From Patiria pectinifera (lineage: Eukaryota > Echinodermata > Asteroidea > Valvatida > Asterinidae): a stretch of DNA of 64,000 nucleotides. The stretch covers positions 12,853,501 to 12,917,500 of the forward strand of contig CM057146.1 of assembly GCA_029964075.1 (NCBI GenBank), given 5' to 3'. Within the stretch, counting starts at the first letter, position 1; the number at the start of each line of letters is the position of its first letter. The notes under the pieces were generated by a model, which did no database searches, was not told where the DNA came from, and saw only the letters and a program-made list of their open reading frames with translations. Made by a program: the position numbers and the translations under genes. Below are positions 13,101 to 21,217 of the stretch, one piece after another.

Positions 13101-15126
13101 ATATATTTAAGATCTTCCTGATTTTTCCCATGTCCTAGGTGGCATTGTACGCATGACCATCAGCCTAACAGTCATCCTCATGGAGGCAACCGGCAACATC
13201 ACCCTAGGCTTACCCCTCATGCTCATCATGGTCTTAGCCAAGTGGGTCGGCGACATCTTCAACCACGGCTTGTACGACATTCACATTGCGCTGCAGAGCG
13301 TGCCGCTGCTGAACTGGGACCCCCCGCCTATGAGTACAACCATACGAGCCATGTGAGTTCTGTCTTCTGACTCAACAGACTCGAAACTCAAATGTCTACG
13401 ATTGTGACTACATTATGAGTAGACTTCACTCACTAGAATTTGAACATTGATCTGGAAATTAAATCTTAGCCTTTACAGCAAATGTAAATTCTGTCACAAG
13501 CATAGAGCTATATTAAATTACTAGAGCGCTAACTCCACATTCTTATACACAAGGAGATACTTTGACGCCTTCCTGGGTGCAAACATTTTGAATTCATGCG
13601 CGTGTTTGTAGCACATAATGAAATGACACTGAGTGAATTTTGAAAGTGTACTCAAAATGCAACCAAGGCGTGCGTCATGCCGGTTAAAAAACGTCTCGGC
13701 AAAAAATCATCTGCAGCGGATACGCGCACGCGTTTGCATTGTTTGCGCAGAGCAAAATGAAACACTCAATTACTGATTGTGCGTTTCGTTTTTTGGCACA
13801 TGGGCTTCAATAGTGCACCTGTGTAGAATACAAATGCAGATATGCAAAAAGCTGTACAAAAGCCGTATAAAATTTCAAGTTTTCCATAGGTTTGTGCACA
13901 AACATGGATGCGCCCAGCAGGCATCACTTTGTACATTGAGTCAGCGCTCTAGTAATCTAATATAGCTCCATGGTCACAAGCCAATATGGCTCATCAGGCC
14001 AGCATTATCTCTCGTTTCCATAGCATGAAACATTGAGAATATTTGTATTCCTTCTTGATGGGATGTATGCAAGTCCATCAAAGATTCTCCCCAGCTAATG
14101 CTGGTAACTGAGAGAGGCAAGTTGGGGTGAAGTAGCTTGCCCAAGGACACAATATATGGCCAGCAGAGGGATTTGAACCCCTTACCCTCTACTCTAATCA
14201 GGGCCCAATTTCTTGGCTCTGTTTACTGTTAGCAAAAATCCCTGCTTACTGTAGCAGAAAATCCCATGTACAGTACACGGGTTAACCAGGACTTTTGCAT
14301 ACAGGGCGAGTCAAAAAAGCGAAACCCAAATGTCGGGACCATTGTTGTATTGAAGTTCTGCATGAAGCACTTTCAAAATCTAGGACATGAAAGCCCAATT
14401 CATAAGCTTTCTTTTAGTACAAGAATCATTCAAATCACTCATGTACTTTTAAAGTTTGGAAATTTGGAAACAACCACAATTGACTCAAGCTATATAAGGT
14501 CAACATTACACATATAAGATTAAAACATACCAAACCATTTCAAATTGAAAGTGAGATATTTGTTTAGTAAGTTGTTTTTAATCAAGTCAGGCTCTTGATT
14601 TTCCATAGGGAGGTAATGGCTCACCCAGTAACCACCTTCAACATGGTGGAACGAGTCGGTCGCATACTTGAAGTCTTGAAAGACCCCAGAGTGAATCACA
14701 ATGGTTTCCCCGTCGTGGACTCGTACGTTCCCGTAAGTTATTTGCTGTTACTCTTATTAATAAGGGAATAAATGTGTGCTCAGGAGGTTTTAATCACTCT
14801 GGGCGAGGGTAATTATCAGCACCCAGACTCCAAGCGGTCTTAAACAGAGTGATTAATGCCGACCATGCACATATTTATTCCCATTCATAAATACCTTTTT
14901 TGTCAAATAAATCTAAACTTTTCGGGCAAGAAAACCTGATTTTGTTCAACAGGTTCACTTCATGTTTTTTGAAACACCCCTCTAGCTTAATAATGGAGTG
15001 TCCAGCTGGCGAGTAAGATGTAAACAGCTCCTTTTATGGAGATCGGGTCGCGCGTCAATCGGGTCAATGCACCTGGGCATGGGCGTCGCGAGGGGGGGGC
15101 AAGGGGGGGCACTTGCCCCCCCCCTG

Positions 15127-15165
<39 letters not shown>

Positions 15166-18100
15166 GAAAAAGAGGCGCAAAGACAAAGTGGTGTAAATTT
15201 AATGAGTTGGGGGGGGGGGTCAAAATGTCCCTGCCCCCCTCTAAACTGATAAATCGAGAATGTGTTGAGAAATACAAGCATTTTTTGGCAAAAAAATTTT
15301 TTGCCCCCCTCTAGAAAAAATCCTGGCGACGCCCATGCACCTGGGGCATTGCGTTGTGAATTTAGGACTATAAAATTCTGACTCACTGGTAGTATTGCAC
15401 ATGCCAACGTGAGGATTGTGAACGATCAACCAATAAAACAGTAAGAGGCACTGGATTTTTAGGAGTCCAAATTTCATGTGACACTGGAAAAGTGTTTAAG
15501 ACCAGCTAGCCATGTCTTTATCATCCATTTAAGATCGGCCACATAACGGGCTCTCGACCAATAGGAATGGGTAAACTGTCTTGGGTATTTATGAATGTTA
15601 TTTAATTCTGGTAATGAAACCAACCAAGGATTCCTCAAAAGCACAAAAGGCACTGTAGCTCACAAACCTGAAGAAACCTGCAGAGAGAAGACAATGAAGA
15701 AATTGTTTAGAGGGGGGAGGAAAACCCAAGATATATTCAGGGGGAACCCACAGAATCAGGCTGGGACGGAATACCCATTCCACGGGCGGACTTGGGAGGG
15801 ATTCAACCCTGGACCATAGAAGTTCAAACCCAGCTCTGCCCTCTGAAGGGATTCTAATAACTGAAGAGTATCATCCAGGTCATTCAAGGTCAGGAAAAGT
15901 GCGAGGACAGTCTTGTTTGATTGGTTCCATATTTTTGTCTTTGTTCCAGAATGGCCTTACGTTTGGCGTCTTCAGGGGAACAATCCTTAGGTCGCAGTTA
16001 ATCGTTCTACTGAAAAATAAGGTGAGGTTTTTTTTCTCTCTTACCACTCTTTCTTCCTGTTAATTGCAATTTGTGAATTTTTTTCCTTCTCATTTTGCAA
16101 ACTATTTGCAGCATGGCCCCAACCAAATTTTGTATTTTAACCCATTTAACTCATTGCTAATAGCAACTGTACTACATTGTATTACATTGTGTCACTGATG
16201 AATCCATATAAAACCATAGAGTGCTCGGGGGTTTCGGACGCTACAGGGAGTAAATAGGCAGGATGGTTTGGGTGCTTCCGTAATATATAGGTTAAAAAAA
16301 TCATTGTAACCCACACTACCAAAGTAACTCTTTAAATAATCAATATTATAAGGTATTAATCAACTATCTTTGAATAACCTTCTTAATATGATGTTACACA
16401 TTCAGGTTTTCAGTGTCTGGCCCAACCTGTACGATCCCCACGTCCCAGTAGGCATTGAGGACTTCCGAGATGATTACCCGCGCTACCCAGACATCAACAA
16501 GCTAGAGATATCGGAACTGGAGAAAGACTGCATGATTGACTTGAGACAGTTCATGAATCCGTCACCGTACACAGTATCCAAGGTATGTTCACCGTCCTAC
16601 TTTGGCTGTATGCAGTTTTTGGTGTCCCCAGAGGGCCAGAGCAGAGTCCTCTTTGCTCCTATCTCATTGACCGACTGTCACTGCTGAGCTGGGCAGTGCT
16701 TTCATATAGGATTACCCTGTACTGCCAATGAATGGGCTAAATCTGCCCCAGACCAGATGCATGAAAAGACAGTGAGTAGCCATTCTGAAATGATTGATTC
16801 AAATATTATGCGCACTGGGGTTGGCTATACTAGGCCTCTCTTGTCTTGTTTAAAGGTAGAGTAGATCATTTGCAGCTATCCAAAAAGTAACTGACCAAAT
16901 TATTGTTGGAAAACATACTTGGTTTGAAGTAATGGGACTAAACTCCCTGTGAAATTATTCTTTCTGGCATGCTGTCATCTTGAAGAAAATTATTAATAGA
17001 AGGTTATTTCCAAAGATGCATTTTAAGACACATTTTTGGAAATTTCTGTTAGTAGTTCGTTTTTAATTCGGCGACTGGTGCGCGCAAGCTTTGACAAAAT
17101 GCACACATGCGCGCGGTTGCTACAATTCAGCAGTTCAGCGCATGATATTGCGTCACTGCAATCTGCTGAATAAAAACGTGTCCTGGAAAGTGATTTCGGG
17201 CACAATTCAAAATATATATTTTGAATTGAAATCGAGATCCTAAAATATTGTTTTCTTGGAATATACGGCATTCACAGAGCTAAAACTTCATCAGGTTAGT
17301 TGTTAAGCACCCTTCTTTAGATTTCAAATGAAAAAATGCACAAATGACAAATGATATACTCTACATTGAAGAATTTTAATTCACTGAAAATGGGCATACG
17401 TTTGGACCGCTAATCCTTGGTTTTTCATGTTTTTTGCACGTTTTTGAGTTTGATTGTTTCAAATGTTTTCCTTACTTTTGCAGGAGGCTTCCCTTCCCAG
17501 GATTTTCCGTCTATTTAGAGCTCTAGGTCTACGCCATTTAGTTGTGATTGACGATTCCAATCGCGTAAGTCAAGCTATCTTATCATTTTCAAAATTTTGT
17601 TTTCCTGACCCCTGATTTCCAGTTTGCAGATTGCACGGGACCTCTTCTCTGTGATCAAATTTTGCTGGAATAAATTGAGTAAAAAAAAATTTGAGGTTTC
17701 AAACTTTAAAGTGACGTACCTGAATTCATGAAGTATAACCAATGTTATCGTATTGTGACTAACTAAATTCTTAATTTTTGTGTATAAAAAAAAAAAAACG
17801 AAAAGAATGTTGCAACCTGACGCCACCTTTTTCTTCATATATCATCTCAAGGAAGGTCATTCATTGCAAAAATGATGATAAGACATGATTCTGGGACTGA
17901 GAAACATTTTCAATTTTGTTAAGAAATACTTAGAAAATGTTCTGACTCTCCATAGACTTTGTACACAACCGCCACAGTTGCGTCAGGTTGCAAAATTCTT
18001 TCCAAAAAATCTGATAAAAGGCAACAATAAAATGCACACATCTGCTGTAGAAAAACGATATAAATTTAAAACCATACTTCTATTTTGTTCCTTCCAAATA

Positions 18101-18281
18101 GGAAAAAAAAACACCACTAAGGACTTGCTTAGGAATCAAACAAATAAAGAGTTCTCTTTTTTTATTATTTTCTTGATCACAGGTCATTGGAATTGTGACC
18201 CGCAAGGACCTAGCCAGGTACAGATTCTGCACCAAGAACGGCAAAGTGGGAATCGAGGAGTTACATATATCCTACACTTAG
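1035..18281 (+). CDS. CLCN7: H+/Cl- exchange transporter 7 (CLC-7), copy A, 16 exons, 5' end outside window
   Basis: CLC-7 is a lysosomal 2Cl-/H+ antiporter that works with the beta subunit OSTM1 (family knowledge). Joined exons give 646 codons in one open frame, and every intron visible in full is GT-AG. Counting from the first complete codon: GSGIPQIK lies near residue 41, the gating glutamate of [10 protein letters not shown] is residue 85, and the proton glutamate in [10 protein letters not shown] is residue 152. The 67-residue spacing of the two matches human CLC-7 (E247 and E314). GLFIPSLL is in exon 9 and the pore tyrosine of GLYDIHI in exon 11 (residue 437). Two cytosolic CBS domains follow, the first in exons 11-13 and the second in exons 14-16. 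Exons [18 protein letters not shown] and RKDLARYR favour CLC-7 over CLC-6. The first ~160 residues are missing to the left. Introns are full of MITEs and SINEs. Exons 5-16 recur in the right contig. Confidence 0.95.
1197..1515. mobile_element. MITE-like inverted-repeat element in intron 1
   Basis: The ends are inverted copies of each other: ggccaaata plus an A tract and catgtttagcgtcc on the left, and ggacgctaaacatg plus a T tract and tatttggcc on the right. No coding capacity. The interior has several atggccgcc/aagatggc motifs resembling YY1 sites. No clear target-site duplication. Confidence 0.7.
1899..2042 (+). CDS. CLCN7: CLCN7 copy A exon 2
   Basis: 48 codons, phase 0 at both ends, between AG at 1897-1898 and GT at 2043. 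Carries [17 protein letters not shown], the chloride-binding GSGIP loop. The serine is the residue expected for chloride rather than nitrate preference. Ends GGLSVGK, directly before the gating glutamate. Confidence 0.95.
2170..2645. repeat. 34 bp minisatellite, 14 units, in intron 2
   Basis: Exactly 14 head-to-tail units of 34 bp, each starting cagctgag and ending gacgactcgt or gacgactcat. Units alternate between atgaagtgg and atgatgtgg in the first ten positions, so an earlier 68 bp dimer was probably the amplified unit. Units 11-13 are a recent run of one type. Every unit has a CAGCTG E-box. Confidence 0.97.
2780..2863 (+). CDS. CLCN7: CLCN7 copy A exon 3 (gating glutamate)
   Basis: 28 codons, phase 0 at both ends. 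The first codon is the gating glutamate of [10 protein letters not shown], so the motif is split exactly by intron 2. The rest reads [13 protein letters not shown], close to human CLC-7. Confidence 0.95.
2930..3406. mobile_element. TTAA-type MITE, 5'-damaged copy, intron 3
   Basis: Shares its body with the better copies at 26137-26662 and 28370-28870: tttcagaaatggatggattt, agtctggttccctgac and the final gttgtat-ttaccttTAA. The right TTAA is at 3407-3410 and the left end is degraded. The internal hairpin is at 3218-3247. Confidence 0.65.
3461..3619 (+). CDS. CLCN7: CLCN7 copy A exon 4 (proton glutamate)
   Basis: 53 codons, phase 0 at both ends. Contains [31 protein letters not shown] and [10 protein letters not shown]. 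The second E of LEEG is the internal proton-transfer glutamate of CLC exchangers. This exon has no partner in the right contig, which starts inside the following intron. Confidence 0.96.
3661..3791. mobile_element. Short palindromic MITE (tccgaat-cgcttggctacg family), intron 4
   Basis: Left end gtccgaatcgcttggctacg is mirrored at the right by cgtagccaagcgattcggac. The same family recurs at 7069-7166, 9752-9854 and in the right contig. Non-coding. Confidence 0.75.
4025..4325 (-). mobile_element. tRNA-derived SINE, intron 4
   Basis: On the minus strand the head reads gtggcctagtggttaggg (A-box like) followed by gggttagaatcc (B-box like). A body of about 220 bases then contains gatggactagcatcccatcc and gaaaccggagataaacgcc. 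Related bodies lie at 13968-14196 and 42600-42735. Confidence 0.7.
5075..5155 (-). repeat. tRNA-like segment with Arg-TCT-type anticodon arm, intron 4
   Basis: The minus strand shows a perfect five-pair anticodon stem (cctga/tcagg) around the loop cttctaa (anticodon TCT), then agtttgaatccc resembling a B box. The T stem and acceptor stem do not pair well, so it is a degenerate tRNA-like repeat and not a working tRNA gene. Confidence 0.5.
5166..5783 (+). mobile_element. Two-module palindromic element, family A, intron 4
   Basis: Module 1 runs from attcataaatacct to the inverted aggtatttatgaat at about 5640. Module 2 runs from gggaataaatatgtgct to the inverted agcacacatttattccc and has a perfect 44 bp hairpin at its core (5669-5757). 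Other copies: 14762-15597 (reversed), 20746-21217, 22564-23195 and their partners in the right contig. Non-coding. The right contig begins inside this element. Confidence 0.8.
5826..5936 (+). CDS. CLCN7: CLCN7 copy A exon 5
   Basis: 37 codons, phase 0 at both ends. Reads [12 protein letters not shown] and later [12 protein letters not shown], matching the helix I and luminal loop region of CLC-7. First exon present in both contigs; base-identical to 34134-34244. Confidence 0.95.
6338..6453 (+). CDS. CLCN7: CLCN7 copy A exon 6
   Basis: 38 codons plus two bases (phase 2 donor), reading [18 protein letters not shown] then [12 protein letters not shown]. The split lysine codon is completed by the first base of exon 7. 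Confidence 0.95.
6562..6755 (+). mobile_element. Fragment with mariner-like end (TA-CAGGGTGGTCCAA), intron 6
   Basis: The left end tacagggtggtccaacaaaa resembles Tc1/mariner-type termini next to a TA. No matching right end or transposase was seen. The same fragment sits at the equivalent position in the right contig (from about 35184). Confidence 0.4.
6833..6968 (+). CDS. CLCN7: CLCN7 copy A exon 7
   Basis: One base plus 45 codons. Encodes a membrane helix ([20 protein letters not shown]) followed by a luminal [15 protein letters not shown] segment. Matches the CLC-7 region with CQPL. Confidence 0.94.
7069..7166. mobile_element. Short palindromic MITE (gtccaaattacttggctacg family), intron 7
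   Basis: Inverted ends gtccaaattacttggctac and gtagccaagtaatttggac surround a small inner palindrome (agcggctgcagccgct). Allelic copy at 35688-35786. Confidence 0.75.
7193..7212. repeat. (TTTA)n microsatellite
   Basis: About five tandem tttat units, marking the start of a shared intron 7 repeat block. The same tract lies near 35812 in the right contig, slightly shorter. Confidence 0.7.
7546..8345. repeat. ~133 bp tandem array, about six units, intron 7
   Basis: Units begin with ttagacttgcataagtctaa (8 bp arms around gcat) at about 7549, 7668, 7800, 7932, 8067 and 8200, with a partial unit at 8335. Each continues with agagggccagcctac, tttgtacct and a run of ctgactgac. Spacing is 119 to 135 bases. 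The right contig has only three units plus the partial. Confidence 0.9.
8690..9055 (-). mobile_element. tRNA-Ser-like SINE with inverted flank, intron 7
   Basis: Minus strand of 8764-8850 reads ggtggttgagtggtaagac (A-box like), a ctagaaa anticodon-type loop, and gggtttgagtccc (B-box like). The segment ggggtgatgtaaatcaatat with cccttcac at the left is mirrored by gtgaagggcaaaaacctaat at 9030-9050. Related short insertion at 57105-57252. Confidence 0.65.
9089..9182 (+). CDS. CLCN7: CLCN7 copy A exon 8
   Basis: 31 codons plus one base. Reads [20 protein letters not shown], homologous to the CLC-7 luminal stretch with CADGEY and FFNTPE. Its glycine codon is split across intron 8. Confidence 0.94.
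9251..9743. mobile_element. MITE with three CRE palindromes, intron 8
   Basis: Terminal inverted repeats gcacgttttggcg and cgccaaaacgtgc. The interior has perfect TGACGTCA sites at 9287-9294, 9357-9364 and 9664-9671, a ccgccatcttg YY1-type motif near 9602, and accggaa ETS-type cores. No convincing protein. The tract is practically identical in the right contig. Confidence 0.75.
9752..9854. mobile_element. Short palindromic MITE (gtccgcattacttggctacg family), intron 8
   Basis: Directly follows the CRE-bearing element. Inverted ends gtgtccgcattacttggcta and an altered agccaaggaatatgcatggac. The inner arms gtgtctatg/catagactc pair. Right-contig copy at 37960-38056 lacks the last bases. Confidence 0.65.
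10045..10395. mobile_element. Inverted pair of tRNA-like SINE copies, intron 8
   Basis: The left copy (minus) has gggcttgaacctgcgac and gttgaacaaagaacttg. The right copy (plus) has ggctggatagttcggttgg, tggtagagcacc and gtttcaagccc, then caatttctttgttcaac. Their tails can pair over roughly 80 bases. Confidence 0.7.
10490..10580 (+). mobile_element. Third tRNA-like SINE copy, intron 8
   Basis: Reads gctgaatagctcagttggt (A box) and caggttcaagcttc (B box), followed by caatttctttgttcaac. It lacks the tagagcacc stretch kept in its allele at 38695-38785. There the acceptor and anticodon stems can form, but position 33 is C and the T stem is poor, so it is not a functional tRNA. Confidence 0.65.
10621..10790 (+). 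CDS. CLCN7: CLCN7 copy A exon 9 (GxFxP helix)
   Basis: Two bases plus 56 codons. Contains [16 protein letters not shown] and [16 protein letters not shown], the GxFxP anion-selectivity helix of CLC proteins. Ends phase 0 after PEA, before GTGAGA. Confidence 0.96.
10906..11350. mobile_element. Inverted-repeat MITE, intron 9
   Basis: The left end tatgtgacctgc...atgaggaataaccccc is mirrored by gggggacattcctcat...gtaggtcacata at the right. About 35 to 40 bases of terminal repeat, no coding capacity. Allelic copy at 39116-39561. Confidence 0.75.
11729..11780 (+). CDS. CLCN7: CLCN7 copy A exon 10 (micro-exon)
   Basis: Only 52 bases: 17 codons plus one base, reading [17 protein letters not shown]. 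It is too short to stand out as an ORF. It is required because exon 9 ends at PEA and exon 11 begins in GGIVRMT, and human CLC-7 has [13 protein letters not shown]. Confidence 0.93.
12567..13068. mobile_element. 502 bp fold-back MITE flanked by TA, intron 10
   Basis: Ends cagggtgagttaaaaaaa and tttttttactcaccctg sit between TA at 12565-12566 and 13069-13070. The two halves are inverted copies for more than 200 bases each (for example gttctgtccacggatc against gatccatggacagaac). The termini look Tc1/mariner-derived. The allele at 41179-41680 has exactly the same length. Confidence 0.85.
13139..13352 (+). CDS. CLCN7: CLCN7 copy A exon 11 (pore tyrosine)
   Basis: 214 bases with both boundary codons split. 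Contains [19 protein letters not shown] and [19 protein letters not shown]; the tyrosine of GLYDIH is the inner-gate pore residue. The end ([13 protein letters not shown]) enters the first CBS domain. Confidence 0.96.
13502..13971. mobile_element. Inverted-repeat element interrupting a SINE, intron 11
   Basis: The left end agagctatattaaattacta plus gagcgct is mirrored by agcgctctagtaatctaata plus tagctc at the right. It sits next to or inside SINE sequence (cacaagccaatatggctcat). Allele at 42136-42599. Confidence 0.7.
13968..14196 (-). mobile_element. tRNA-derived SINE, diverged copy, intron 11
   Basis: Body shared with 4025-4325: ggctcatcaggccagca, catgaaac, gatgggatg, attctccccagctaatg and ggccagcag. 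Ends in aagggatttgaacccctta-type B-box sequence. The right contig keeps only the first ~135 bases (42600-42735). Confidence 0.65.
14302..14475 (+). mobile_element. Half copy of the fold-back MITE, intron 11
   Basis: Begins TA-cagggcgagtcaaaaaagc and continues with aaatgtcgggaccattgtt and tttcaaaatctagga. Same body as the left arm of 12567-13068, but without the right arm. Confidence 0.65.
14609..14732 (+). CDS. CLCN7: CLCN7 copy A exon 12 (CBS1)
   Basis: One base plus 41 codons, phase 0 at the end. [19 protein letters not shown] and HNGFPVVDS are typical of a first CBS domain. Matches human EVMSTPVT and NHNGFPVV. Confidence 0.95.
14762..15597 (-). mobile_element. Family A palindromic element with a nested insertion, intron 12
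   Basis: Reverse-oriented family A copy from aagggaataaatgtgtgct to ggtatttatgaatg. It is interrupted by the 262 bp element at 15077-15338. The allele at 43243-43822 has no interruption. Confidence 0.8.
15077..15338. mobile_element. Nested MITE (catgggcgtcgc ends), absent from right contig
   Basis: Inverted ends gcatgggcgtcgc and gcgacgcccatgc, with long G/C runs and an A tract of about 35 bases inside. Flanked by a direct repeat of up to 10 bases, atgcacctgg at 15067-15076 and 15335-15344. The right contig shows one copy of that site (43559-43570), so this is an insertion in this haplotype. Confidence 0.85.
15950..16021 (+). CDS. CLCN7: CLCN7 copy A exon 13 (CBS1)
   Basis: 24 codons, phase 0 at both ends, reading [15 protein letters not shown]. 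Matches the human [15 protein letters not shown] strand-helix of CBS1. Identical in both contigs. Confidence 0.95.
16406..16582 (+). CDS. CLCN7: CLCN7 copy A exon 14 (linker to CBS2)
   Basis: 59 codons, phase 0 at both ends. Reads [19 protein letters not shown] and [11 protein letters not shown], the conserved linker into CBS2. It has the highest density of synonymous differences between contigs (six in 177 bases). Confidence 0.96.
16583..17483. other. Intron 14 content
   Basis: The first ~100 bases (tccccagagggccagagcag, cctctttgctcctatctc, ccgactgtcact) are a single diverged unit of the 133 bp repeat arrayed in intron 7. The remainder is conserved in the right contig and shows no recognisable element. 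Confidence 0.5.
17484..17564 (+). CDS. CLCN7: CLCN7 copy A exon 15 (CBS2)
   Basis: 27 codons, phase 0 at both ends, reading [19 protein letters not shown] then VVIDDSNR. Nearly the human CLC-7 sequence of CBS2. Base-identical in both contigs. Confidence 0.96.
18183..18281 (+). CDS. CLCN7: CLCN7 copy A terminal exon 16 with stop
   Basis: 32 codons plus TAG at 18279-18281. [15 protein letters not shown] closes CBS2 and [10 protein letters not shown] matches the human GLEELSLAQT C-terminus in length and character. An inverted-repeat element starts about 35 bases after the stop. Confidence 0.95.
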   Translation, partial: VIGIVTRKDLARYRFCTKNGKVGIEELHISYT

Positions 18282-18315
18282 TCTGGTGCCCGCATTCTGG
18301 GCCAAGACAATCTTG

Positions 18316-18634
18316 GGCCAAGTTCGGGCAAGGACCATTAGTCGACTAGTGGTTGATTTGTGACGTACCTTACGCCTGCGCACTGGTAGCAACGTGCGAA
18401 CGTCTCTAGTCAAATTGGTCAAACGCTGGTCAAAATGTCTTCGCAAAACTTCTGGATCCTGGCTCTCTGCTAGCGTTATGAATGCGCGCGGCTATTGGTT
18501 ACCAGCGATGCAACCAACCCCAGTAGGCTGGTTCCAAATAGTCGACTAGCGTAGTCAACCACCGTCGACTAGACAGAGTTCGGGCAAATGTTAGTTAACC
18601 ATTGGTCAACTATAGTCCTTGCGCGAACTTGGCC
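18316..18634. mobile_element. Inverted-repeat element just after the CLCN7 stop
   Basis: The left end gggccaagttcgggcaagga is mirrored by gtccttgcgcgaacttggcc at the right. Inner gtcgactag repeats form further palindromes. It begins 35 bases after TAG, so the CLCN7 3' UTR is element-derived from its start. Present at the same place after the copy B stop. Confidence 0.75.
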
Positions 18635-20745
18635 TTGGTTGCATGCTGCATGTGAATCTCTAGTTTTGAGCTATTGTCTAGATCTTCGCACCCATTACGA
18701 CTGCGTGGGAACAATGATAGATGAAGCCGTCAATGCTGGAAGCCCGTTTCGGACACAGCTTTACAAACATTAAAGGCACAGCTAGCTGTGGGATGTCAAA
18801 GGTCAAATGGACAGCGCCCTCACCAACCAAATGGCCGTAATGCAAAACTGATTTGGATTCTATTTCTACGCACTTCTTCCCACTATATTTTTATGCGCAT
18901 TGTTTTATAAAAAGTTTGTAAATAAACAACTGAAATGCATATTTTGGGGACAAAGAAAATTTGCCCGAGTCAGGATTCTAACCAAAGACATCTGGACTGC
19001 TGTTCCTGTGTTTTACCACTTAAAGGTACTTTAAAAAGAAATAATATTTAACTTATTTTGAATGTTTTTTTTTTTTCCATTCACCAGGTTTTTACATTTT
19101 AACTTGATGAGGTTTTATGAATTGGATTTTATAAGATGACACAAATTTTAATAAATTTCATGAACGACTCGTCCAAGTTCTGCATTAGTAATAATTCCAT
19201 GCAGGCTTTCAAGTATTATTTATCTACTTTTCCTACTTTTTCCTAGTTTTTTCCAGCTCCGGCAGGAGCTTTAACATGTCACTTTGTGGTCGGTCGGTCA
19301 GTTGGATGGTCTGTCTGTCCCTGAAAAATTGACCAAAAGTATGGTGTTCAATATGTGCCAACGGCGTCATATTTTTCGGCGTCGCATTTTTCAGCTCTGG
19401 CAGGGATCATTTGATCGATTTCATGCAAGACTTTCATGCAAAACTTCTTGTAACACAGCCAGAGCTTATTGGGCACTTGCACTTGATTTAACCTTGCTCC
19501 TTCTTTTCTACTTTTTCTTGAAATTCCTACCTTTTTTCCCCTGACATCTCCGAAAAATGACAACTCATTGAATAATTTCCATAAGAGTGTTACACACTGT
19601 CAAATGTAAATCTGAATTACACAATGAAGGGCTTGGGCGCAGGAGTTGAGCTTTATAGTTGAGAATGGAGCACAAGTGTTGTGAGTACAGAACATGCCAA
19701 ATGCGGCTTGTCATGCTGTGGAGATGAAAACTACTCCTGAAAGCCCGCAAAAGTCCTACTTTTATCCTGATTTTGTCCCAAGTCCTAGTTTTGTCCTGAT
19801 TTATTTTTTTTAAATTTTGATCCTACTTTTGTCCCACTTTTTCAACTGGTCTGCTTGGAAGCATGTCTGTTGTATTTTTATTGTACATTTTTCTTCTTCT
19901 TTTTCATTACCCAAAAGTAACAACTCATTTTTTTTAGAAATACAAAATTCTCTTGAATCTTGTCTTTCCATACAGTACTAAAGAGACAAACTTCATTTGA
20001 TCTTGAGATTTTATTGTAGAATAAACAAAGTAATGTGGAGATTTAGGGTAAACACTAGTTGGATTTTCAGGAATGGTGACAGTTTTTTATTATTTCTTCC
20101 TAACCATCCTTGTTTCAGGATACTTAGTATATATTTGCATGCTTATTACGAACGTCCCGTATTCGGAATTCTCCGTAAGAATTTAATGATAGCATTTTAA
20201 TTGTTTTTACCATTTTTGAAGATGTCGCATTTTAATTCACTTTTAAAGTAGAAAAAAAGATTATCTGAAAATACGACTTCCTTGTGAGTACGTTTTTATA
20301 TTGTTATTGCTATTAACTATTGCAATTAACATTTGTACAGACACACAGAAATTGTCCATTCATCTGCCAAAGAGATTTTCTCAGAAAAAAATTGCCATCA
20401 CTTTTGATATATTTTTTTAATTTTGCCACATGGGAATTGTACTGTATTAATAAGAACCGGTACTTATGAAATTGGTACACAGCATAAAATTTGATGCACA
20501 ATATAACTTTTTATATATGATTTTTTTTTTTTATGCAATAAATTCAGAATATGAGCTAATCAAACTTTGGCATATCTCTCTTCTGATTTTTTTTTTTTTA
20601 TGTTTTCAGATGTAGATTCTGATACTGGGTTTTACTTTTCCAAAATATTTTTCTCTTAAACTCACATAGTGTATATCTGCATAGTACATTATCATGTTTA
20701 TAAAATTACGTCATTGATGGCCGAAAACCAAATGTTACAATTATA

Positions 20746-21217
20746 ATTCATAAATACCTTAGACAGTTTACCCATTCCTATTGTTGAGAGCCAGTCACAT
20801 GGGTGGTTTTAAGCCACTGATAAAACACCAAGTGGTTTTAAACACTTTATTCCTGCACCGTTGCATTCTGCGGCACTTTGCACAGTATGCACCACACGCA
20901 CGCCAATTGTCATAAAAGGAGATTTTGAGCTCTACGTGCCCAAGCCACATACCATAGACATGGCCAGAGAGGTGTTTGAAAAACATGAGGTAAAATTATT
21001 GAACGAAACCGTTGGAAAACTTTGAATTGTTGACTTGTTTTGACTTCTTGACCGAAAGGTATTTATGAATGCAAATAAATATGTGCGTGCTTGGTTGGTA
21101 TTAAACAAGTACAATGTACGTTTAAAACCGGCTAGGAGCCTGCTCGTGGATGATGACCCGAGCCAAATCCACGACCAGGCCACTCCACTAGCCGGTGTGC
21201 CAAGCACATTATCCCTT
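20746..21217 (+). mobile_element. Family A palindromic element, diverged
   Basis: Starts attcatAAATACCTTAGACAG, has the internal junction ggtatttatgaatgcaaataa, and ends gccaagcacattatccctt. Its hairpin core differs from the 5166 copy. Allele at 49212-49672. Confidence 0.7.

Noticed and set aside
14982-15407. Open frames of 80-141 codons with poly-Phe or poly-Lys
   Set aside because: They are translations of the A tract and G/C runs in the nested MITE, with no protein-like composition.
17885-18349. 154-codon frame ending at the CLCN7 terminal exon
   Set aside because: Only 18183-18281 is coding, and in another frame; the rest is intron 15 and the after-stop element.
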